Shown piece by piece: positions 9,027-14,494 of a stretch of DNA of 14,494 nucleotides; position 1 is the stretch's first letter, and every line of letters begins with the position of its first letter. Under the pieces are notes generated by a model. The model had not been told where the DNA came from, did not search any database, and saw only the letters and a list, made by a program, of their open reading frames with translations. The DNA is taken from NCBI GenBank assembly GCA_014885115.2, contig WKLE02005038.1, forward strand, positions 1 through 14,494, given 5' to 3'. Both the position numbers and the translations under genes were made by a program. The DNA is from Asterionellopsis glacialis. Lineage: Eukaryota > Bacillariophyta > Plagiogrammaphyceae > Rhaphoneidales > Asterionellopsidaceae.

Positions 9027-10448
9027 TCAATCTGAATCCATGTCGACATCATTATCATCTGACCAGTATTTTATGCCAGCTGTTTCAAGTTTCTTCTTCA
9101 ACACAGTTTGCTTATCTCGGAGCATGTGAGAGGCTAACTTCAGCCTATCAAACAAATTATCGCTGTCTAGCGCTTGTATCCGATATGTAGCATCCGATTC
9201 CGGTAAAAGCTCAGTGCAAAATGAACTCCAGCTCAACGCAGTTAATTCTGCAGGTGTTCGATCAAGATTTTTCTGACTCGACACACAGTAACCTGACAAA
9301 AGAAATCAAAAGCAATACTAACCAGTTAGTGACCGTTTGATAACTCCACAACATTTGGCAATTTATATGAAATATAGCCATGTGACGCACCTTGAGTATC
9401 TGTCGCTAGGGCTACTTCATAAGCTCTATTGAATCTATTTCTCCGGTCAAGATCTAACGAATCATCGTCGTCGTCACCTTCGTCGCTATCGCCTTCATCA
9501 TCACTGTCTTCATAGAATCGATCATCCTGTTTGACAACCAGTAAGTCAACACGTCAAAGATGAGACATTCAAAAGAATATAAAACTCCAAATCGATTGAA
9601 GTCACTTCCTTACCAGTTGAGCAATCTTGATTCGTCTCTGCATTTCCTCATCTTCTTCGTCCATTTCGTCCTTGTTTTTTGAAGCCTCAGACAGCTGGTG
9701 TTCCATACTTGATAGCAATAGCATGAAATTCTCAATGTTGCTTGCTAAATGGTTTGAAAGTTCTAGATTTGGTGGAATATCATCAATAATTTCTGTAGCT
9801 ACTGCTTTGATGTATGGTTCTTGCTGTGTCAGTTCAACCAATGAAGCACGACCGACAACGCGAATGGTCGCAAAAATCCCAAAACCATCCATGCGATTAT
9901 ATGCCTCGATTTCACACAATGGTATTGACTGAATGATTCCTGATTGAGCTAACAATCCCATGCCTACAACACCAGAATGGTTTTCCATGCAATCCTCAAA
10001 GAGCTGAATGAATCTAAGATCAAGGACCAAAATCAGAAAGGGAAGATTCTCAAGTGAGAAGATTATCAGAATATAATAATATTATCACCATTATATTGCA
10101 GAGATAAATAAACGTACAATTAAACATTCAAACATACCTTTCTTCGTAGAGGCGCAATTGCTTGGTTTCCCCCTGAAGTAAAACCTCTTGGTAGGGAAAG
10201 GGTAAAATACAAATTTCTTTAGGTGGTGCTCCCTGTTCCACTCCTAGTCTCCTGTCATCGCCAGTGCCAGGAAAATCAAAAATTGTATCTCTCCATTCTG
10301 AAATCCCCATTAAGCTACTACTCGTAGTCCTTGTGAAAGCACTTCGTTCTACCGATGGAACCAGAAAGGCAGAGGTGGATCTCCACAAAAATAAAACCGA
10401 CAAGAGGAAACAAGCCGTTCCGGCAGTACTCAGCACTATTCTTGCCAT
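9027..10448 (-). CDS. Plastid-type protein with LON substrate-binding domain
   Basis: Four exons on the minus strand (10448-10138, 10013-9614, 9526-9391, 9292-9027) join with intact frame to 370 residues. Introns are 124, 87 and 98 bases. Residues 1-27 are a signal peptide ending TSA before F28, like the diatom plastid cleavage motif, and the next 20 residues are Ser/Thr/Arg-rich like a transit peptide. The LON N-terminal (PUA-like) domain begins at ICILPFPYQEVLLQGETKQL (79-98) and continues through LYEERFIQLFED, GVVGMGLLAQSG and FATIRVVGRASLVEL. The family's C-terminal helical part appears near 297-350 (SWSSFCTELL, then LDSDNLFDRLKLASHML). There is no AAA+ ATPase or Ser-Lys protease domain, so it is not a protease itself. 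Such stand-alone LON proteins occur in plastid-bearing lineages, and substrate recognition or an adaptor role is an inference. An acidic segment (about 238-266, from exon 3) separates the two halves. Confidence 0.88.
9293..9390 (-). other. Intron 3 of the LON-domain gene
   Basis: Donor GTGCGT and acceptor TTTTGTCAG on the minus strand, in phase 1, splitting the Gly codon at residue 283. Confidence 0.8.
9527..9613 (-). other. Intron 2 of the LON-domain gene
   Basis: Donor GTAAGG and acceptor TCAAACAG on the minus strand, in phase 0. Its removal joins AQL to the acidic segment encoded by exon 3. Confidence 0.8.
10014..10137 (-). other. Intron 1 of the LON-domain gene
   Basis: Donor GTATGT and acceptor TGATCTTAG on the minus strand, in phase 2, restoring the family sequence LYEERFIQLF across the junction. 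Confidence 0.85.
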
Positions 10449-10883
10449 TTTTCAAAAATAAGCTCTTCTACAACTGAGTTTCCTTGAATTTCAACGAGTA
10501 TAAAGTATGCTTTCAACACTTCACACCCAGACGTAAGTATGCTGTCGTCGAAAACTAACAACTCTGTTTGAGTTTTTCTTATGTGAAGGTTTTGTCCACA
10601 GAGCTTCAGACAGTATGGATAACTTGTTCTGCAGGAGTAGCAGAATCATCTGCGTGGAGAACACGCAAGCTAACAGAAGAAGAAGAAAAATCAACATCAT
10701 CGCAAAAATAAAAATCGCTGATCGCAACAGCGAAACTACGAGTATGATCTCTAGTCAGTCTAGTCAAGAAATTCGAAAATTCTCTCCCCAGATTTTTTCC
10801 TCCGGGTTTCTAGCCTCGAAACGTCAGCAAGTCAGACGGGCATTGTCAGTCGTCGTCTTTGCGCGGATACTGTAACGTGAATT

Positions 10884-10903
10884 TACGTACGACCTCGTAC
10901 GTA
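10884..10903. promoter_or_regulatory. Perfect palindrome between divergent genes
   Basis: TACGTACGA and TCGTACGTA are exact reverse complements with a two-base CC centre. It contains ACGT cores of the type bound by bZIP factors and overlaps three GTAC tetramers, with a fourth following at 10906. Its place in a divergent promoter suggests a dimeric regulator site, but that is inference. Confidence 0.55.
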
Positions 10904-10922
10904 CTGTACAACATCATGTATG

Positions 10923-10930
10923 TTACGTCA
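10923..10930 (-). promoter_or_regulatory. Candidate CRE/bZIP site TGACGTAA
   Basis: The minus strand reads TGACGTAA, which contains the TGACGT core of the CO2/cAMP-response elements described for the diatom PtCA1 promoter. It lies about 480 bases upstream of the LON gene start and about 510 upstream of the Rieske gene start. An 8-base match alone can be chance. Confidence 0.35.
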
Positions 10931-11440
10931 GGATTCCATCATTCCCACCCTGCAAGGTAGGGTGGCAGTCTGTTCTTTTTGTCGTCTCAGGCTTGGCCTA
11001 TTGAAGTTGTCGCTATCCTGCCGTACCACAGGCAAGCATTAGCTAAACCTCAAAAAGGTAAAAAAGACCTTTTGATGGGCGATTCCAAAACAATTCGGTT
11101 ACAGAAATCGTATAGAGATATCTATGTAAAAAACTTAAAATTATGATTTGCTTTAGAAAATACCATTTCATGAACGACCAGTTCCACCAGTCACACAACC
11201 TTTCGCTCATTTTTTCCGGTGATCACCCAGCAGGAGATGGCAGGACAATACGCGGTTTGGGATTTGATTTCGAGCAGTGCATAGTTAGTTACTCTAGAGA
11301 GAATCTGAACATAGTAACTTGTCAACGGAGACTTTCAAACTTGGTGACCACACCATTTCTTGGCTACAGAGAATGCGTGTATTGGAGGGAAGAAAACTAA
11401 AATAACAGCGGAAAAACTAAAATCGAAAACCACAACAGCT

Positions 11441-12793
11441 ATGAAGTTTGGATCAACGTTGATGCTTTCGAGCTTCCTTTGGGTGTTACACGTCTACTTT
11501 TTATCATCAGTAAATTGTTGGGTTGTATCTCCCATTCGGCCGACCAAAAGATCAACCGCACCACTGTTGCAGTCTCTGGCCGCAAAAAAAAACACAAAAA
11601 ACAAGGAGCCAGACAACGAGGAAGGAGAACAAAAGGGGCGCGTTGGAAGATTTTTTTCCAAGATATTTTCAGGAGAAGACACCGACGACGCCAAACTTGA
11701 GGATAAAAACGAAAAGCAAGACGGTTTCTTCAAAAAGCGTTTTTCAAGAGACAAAGAAGAAATCGAAGTGGAAAATAAGGAGGATGGTGACAATGCAGTT
11801 GTTCGGTTTGTCAAAAGACGATTTTCCAAAGACAAGGAAGATGGCGATAAATCAAAGAAACAAGATTCTTCTTCAAAAGGGCCAAGGTTACCGTTCGGTA
11901 ACTTTAAAAATGAAAAAGATCTCCGAAATGCAATTGCTAAACGACTAGAAGGAAAGGAGAAAGATTTAGAGGTGCTAGATCAAGAGGATCTTGACATACC
12001 GAAGCTTACAGAAGCTTGGGACAGTCTAGAAGAAAAGGTGCTGGTTGTGCGAAGCACAATTAATAGTATAAGGGAAAGCAGAAAGAATAAAAAAATTGGA
12101 GGAAACAAGCAATCGCCTGAAGCGAAAGCAAAAGAGAGACAGCAGGAACTTGCCGAAAGAGCAGCACGTGAGCGAGAACGACAACTCGAACGACTTCGAA
12201 AGAACGAAGCTTTAAACGAGGACGAAGAAACCGAGGAAGATGAGGACGTAAATTTAGAAAAAAAGAAAGGCTCTGGTAAGACACCAGCTAGTGTTGCACA
12301 GAAACTTTTTGGGAAAGCACTCAGCAACGACGACGAGGAGTGGGCTGTTGTTTTCCCGAAGACAAGAATCGATCCTGGGGAAGTCGTTCCTGTTACCATC
12401 GGTGGCATAGACCTTCTCGTCGTCGCGTCAAGAGATGGAGAGAAATTATATTGTTTAGAAAACTCTTGCTCCCACCTAGGAACCCCTCTTGAAACCGGTA
12501 TGATAGAGCAGAGGCCTGCTGAGGATAAAAAGAGAACTTTCCCTATTACTAAGGAACCAGATATGGAAGATTGTATCGTATGTCCCACACATAAGACAGC
12601 TTTTGCCCTTGAAAGTGGGGAAGTGCGTGGAAGCTGGTGTCCATACCCACCCGTACTTGGTAAAATGATGGGTAATGTGAAGAATCCAGCTCCTGTGACC
12701 GTTTTTGAAATCCGTGCAAAGGGAAAAAATATCGAGGCGAGAATAAATTCTCCTCTCCGCTCTGAAACTGAAAAGAAGGACAAGAAAAACTAA
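11441..12793 (+). CDS. Plastid-type Rieske [2Fe-2S] domain protein
   Basis: A single exon encodes 450 residues from the ATG at 11441. The frame is open to 11360, but the later start exposes a signal peptide (1-26) ending VNC before W27, an accepted plus-one residue for diatom plastid import. Residues 50-280 are charged and probably disordered or coiled coil, with three related RFFSK/FFKKRFS/FVKRRFS elements at 70-133 and an Arg/Glu helix at 225-257. The C-terminal Rieske domain covers about 298-432. Cluster ligands are visible in two boxes: CSH at 343-345 and CPTH at 381-384, giving C343, H345, C381 and H384. The extra box Cys residues of high-potential bc1/b6f Rieske proteins are missing, so it resembles the soluble ferredoxin or oxygenase type. 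The gap between the boxes is 35 residues, longer than the roughly 15-20 usual. A role in plastid electron transfer or photosystem maintenance is plausible but unproven; plant plastid Rieske-like proteins are a possible relative. Confidence 0.87.
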   Translation: MKFGSTLMLSSFLWVLHVYFLSSVNCWVVSPIRPTKRSTAPLLQSLAAKKNTKNKEPDNEEGEQKGRVGRFFSKIFSGEDTDDAKLEDKNEKQDGFFKKRFSRDKEEIEVENKEDGDNAVVRFVKRRFSKDKEDGDKSKKQDSSSKGPRLPFGNFKNEKDLRNAIAKRLEGKEKDLEVLDQEDLDIPKLTEAWDSLEEKVLVVRSTINSIRESRKNKKIGGNKQSPEAKAKERQQELAERAARERERQLERLRKNEALNEDEETEEDEDVNLEKKKGSGKTPASVAQKLFGKALSNDDEEWAVVFPKTRIDPGEVVPVTIGGIDLLVVASRDGEKLYCLENSCSHLGTPLETGMIEQRPAEDKKRTFPITKEPDMEDCIVCPTHKTAFALESGEVRGSWCPYPPVLGKMMGNVKNPAPVTVFEIRAKGKNIEARINSPLRSETEKKDKKN

Positions 12794-13081
12794 ATGTGAC
12801 GCATGAATTGAGTGTTGAATCAAAGCTATGCAGCTACTAATTTCTACAACACGAGTAAAGGCTTTATATGATTCGGTCGTCTCCGTTAACATACTCCTGT
12901 TGAAAGACTACTCTATCAAATATTACTCAATATTTTAAACTATGCATTTGACAACTTTTTGGGTTTGTAGACTACTCTATATTTAATGACCTATTCACTA
13001 GAACCATTCGCAAAATAACAGTTCATATCAGTTTCAGTCTACACGGTGTCTCAGCGACGTCGAAGAACCGAGTTGCTGTAT
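12794..13081. other. Short convergent 3' region with a 12-base direct repeat
   Basis: This lies between the 3' ends of the Rieske gene and the EGF-module gene. AGACTACTCTAT occurs at 12905-12916 and again at 12969-12980, 64 bases apart. No gene is supported. Confidence 0.5.
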
Positions 13082-13798
13082 TTATATTATCTCTGTGGTA
13101 GTCTCAACCGGATCGTTCTTTTCTGTAACTTGGAGTTCCGGGGATACAATTTGTGGTTCCTCTATTCCTGATTCCTGTTTTTTCTTTACAATCATATAGC
13201 CAATTCCACCCACGACCCCCAGAACGATCACAACAATGATAAAAACCGTCCAACCCTCAATTCCATTATCAGGACCACGGTATTCACCTATCTTTTCTTT
13301 TAATTCATCTGGGGGGACATCATCGATTCGGTATTGACAATGTGCTCCCGTAAAGTCTGAAGAACATTGACAACCCTCATGGGGTGCCCCATTTTCAACT
13401 TCTTTGACGCATGTTCCGCCATTGGTGCAAAAAGAATAGGGACTCGTCTCGACTCCATGTTCACACGAACTGGTCGATGCATGTTCGCATTGGACTCCAG
13501 CAAAGGATGAAAGATCAAAGGCCCTGCTACAGTCACAGCGGTATTTGTACTTGCGGGTGATGGGGTCCTTCTCATTGTTTCGAATACATTCGGAGCCATT
13601 GAAACACGTGCGATCACCGTCGGGGCATTGTTCAAATCGAAGAGAACAATCAGAACCCGTAAATCCAGGCTGGCAAAAGCATCTCTCGTCCCTACAGAAT
13701 CCGAAGTTACATCCGCCTTCTGAATCCTTTGGACATTCACTAGCAACTGAGACAAGCCACAAGGGCAACAGAAGAGCTATCCAGAGTCGAAACGCCAT
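13082..13798 (-). CDS. Type I membrane protein with three EGF-like modules
   Basis: One exon encodes 238 residues. Residues 1-20 are a textbook signal peptide ending VAS before E21. The outer part holds three consecutive six-cysteine modules: C22, C30, C35, C40, C42, C51; C58, C65, C71, C88, C90, C104; and C112, C124, C130, C143, C145, C154. Each ends with the C-x-C then Gly/Phe then C pattern of EGF-like domains (for example CFCQPGFTGSDC). A linker follows, then one membrane helix at about 183-204 (WTVFIIVVIVLGVVGGIGYM) with a KKK stop-transfer signal, and a 32-residue acidic cytosolic tail rich in Glu, Val and Thr. The expected topology is outside N-terminus, inside C-terminus, at the plasma membrane or endomembranes. 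A role in adhesion or cell-surface binding is typical of such modules, but no partner can be named. No calcium-binding EGF consensus is obvious. Confidence 0.87.
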   Translation of the reverse strand: MAFRLWIALLLPLWLVSVASECPKDSEGGCNFGFCRDERCFCQPGFTGSDCSLRFEQCPDGDRTCFNGSECIRNNEKDPITRKYKYRCDCSRAFDLSSFAGVQCEHASTSSCEHGVETSPYSFCTNGGTCVKEVENGAPHEGCQCSSDFTGAHCQYRIDDVPPDELKEKIGEYRGPDNGIEGWTVFIIVVIVLGVVGGIGYMIVKKKQESGIEEPQIVSPELQVTEKNDPVETTTEII

Positions 13799-14494
13799 CG
13801 TGAATCCTGCGGCAACACTTCTTACTTCTGGACTAAACTCTAAACACCAGGGAATACAGTACGGTAGGTCCTAGTTTAGAGGTTTTACCGTTCCGGAACC
13901 TTCGTAGAAGTATTATTAATAAAATAAAAGAACATAACAGGCAGAGATTTGCCAAAGACACTGTTCAGTACTGTAGAATACTGCTAAGCACGAACTGGCG
14001 GCCACACGGGTCGCGGTCGTCCCGTGATCACCCCCTAGCAAATATAGAATAGAAGTGTTTTTCAACGGTCCATTGAATCACTCAATGAATCTCCTAAGCT
14101 TCGGTAACACGTACCAGGTACATACCGTCTGTCATTATCTCTGTACCAGGTAAAATGTAAAATACATACATGCTACGTACCCCACAATTCGCTGGACAAT
14201 GTGGCTGGAAACAGTAGTCCTATATACTTCTTGATAAGTACGGTCACTTACTAATGTGAAAGTAAGTTCAAATCTTTACTGATAGATCTTGCGACTATAA
14301 GGAGCCATAGTCATAGATACGTATCGGTACATATTCTACTAACCATACGAGTAATGTACGAGGTATTTATAGGAGGTACATGTACTTACTGTACTCACGT
14401 ACCTGGTACAATGAGGAGTCCCAGCACGCCTTTCTTGACGATTTTTGGAAATTAGGCGGTTAAAACCGTTATGACGTCATATATCAATTTTCAG
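13799..14494. other. Right-edge intergenic region, GTAC-rich
   Basis: This is upstream of the EGF-module gene and runs to the window edge. I support no coding frame here. From 13859 onward I count fourteen GTAC tetramers, where about 2.5 would be expected for equal base use. They include GTACCAGGTAC (14111), GTACATGTAC (14376) and GTACCTGGTAC (14399). Confidence 0.6.
14472..14479. promoter_or_regulatory. Perfect CRE palindrome TGACGTCA
   Basis: This is the full 8-base cAMP-response element palindrome, bound by CREB/ATF-type bZIP proteins. The palindrome CGGTTAAAACCG lies a few bases before it (14457-14468). It is 15 bases from the window edge, so it may belong to a gene outside the window as well as to the EGF-module gene 674 bases away. 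Confidence 0.45.

Larger units (their letters stand above)
10449..11440. promoter_or_regulatory. Shared divergent region of the LON and Rieske genes
   Basis: 992 bases separate the starts of two divergently transcribed genes for plastid-type proteins, so the region holds both promoters and leaders. Open frames at 10521-10727 (-), 10615-10875 (+) and 11143-11400 (+) have no motif and I do not call them. Notable sites are a 9-base-arm palindrome at 10884-10903, TGACGTAA on the minus strand at 10923-10930, and a weak AAAAGGT/ACCTTTT hairpin at 11051-11074. Confidence 0.55.

Noticed and set aside
10521..10875. Two overlapping open frames on opposite strands, one with a hydrophobic start.
   Set aside because: They are mutual shadows in a promoter region, and neither has a convincing motif.
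11143..11440. An 85-codon frame and an in-frame upstream ATG at 11360 as an earlier start for the Rieske gene.
   Set aside because: The 85-codon frame has no motif. The 11360 start would bury the signal peptide behind 27 hydrophilic residues, while 11441 places it at the N-terminus.

Overview
The window looks like nuclear DNA of a diatom, probably a pennate one. Three things point there: short spliceosomal GT-AG introns of about 90-150 bases; two proteins with N-termini that look like diatom bipartite plastid targeting signals (a signal peptide ending before F or W); and a nuclear, intron-containing gene for the mitochondrial ATP synthase alpha subunit with an N-terminal presequence. I called the species group from sequence character only, with no database search.

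Layout from left to right. At 371-1639 (+) is an unrecognised protein with an apparent signal peptide, a basic region and a Lys/Glu-rich tail. At 2232-2909 (-) is an unrecognised, mostly helical, soluble protein. At 3586-5748 (+) is the ATP synthase F1 alpha subunit, in two exons split by a 534-base intron. At 6300-6763 (-) and 7620-8127 (-) are two small paralogous genes, each rebuilt here from two exons joined at the same position and phase. They appear to be a tandem pair of an uncharacterised family with a possible KIX-like helical fold. At 9027-10448 (-) is a four-exon plastid-type protein with a stand-alone LON substrate-binding domain. At 11441-12793 (+) is a plastid-type protein with a C-terminal Rieske [2Fe-2S] domain. 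At 13082-13798 (-) is a type I membrane protein with three EGF-like modules.

The genes do not form one pathway. The clearest functional links are the divergent LON and Rieske genes, both apparently plastid-targeted and sharing a 992-base intergenic region with a bZIP-like TGACGTAA site and a perfect palindrome, and the tandem paralogue pair.

The gaps between genes are AT-rich. Several of them carry an unusual excess of the tetramer GTAC, often in pairs spaced 6 or 7 bases apart. This signal is nearly absent from the coding regions, and with the paralogue pair it is the most interesting unexplained feature of the window.
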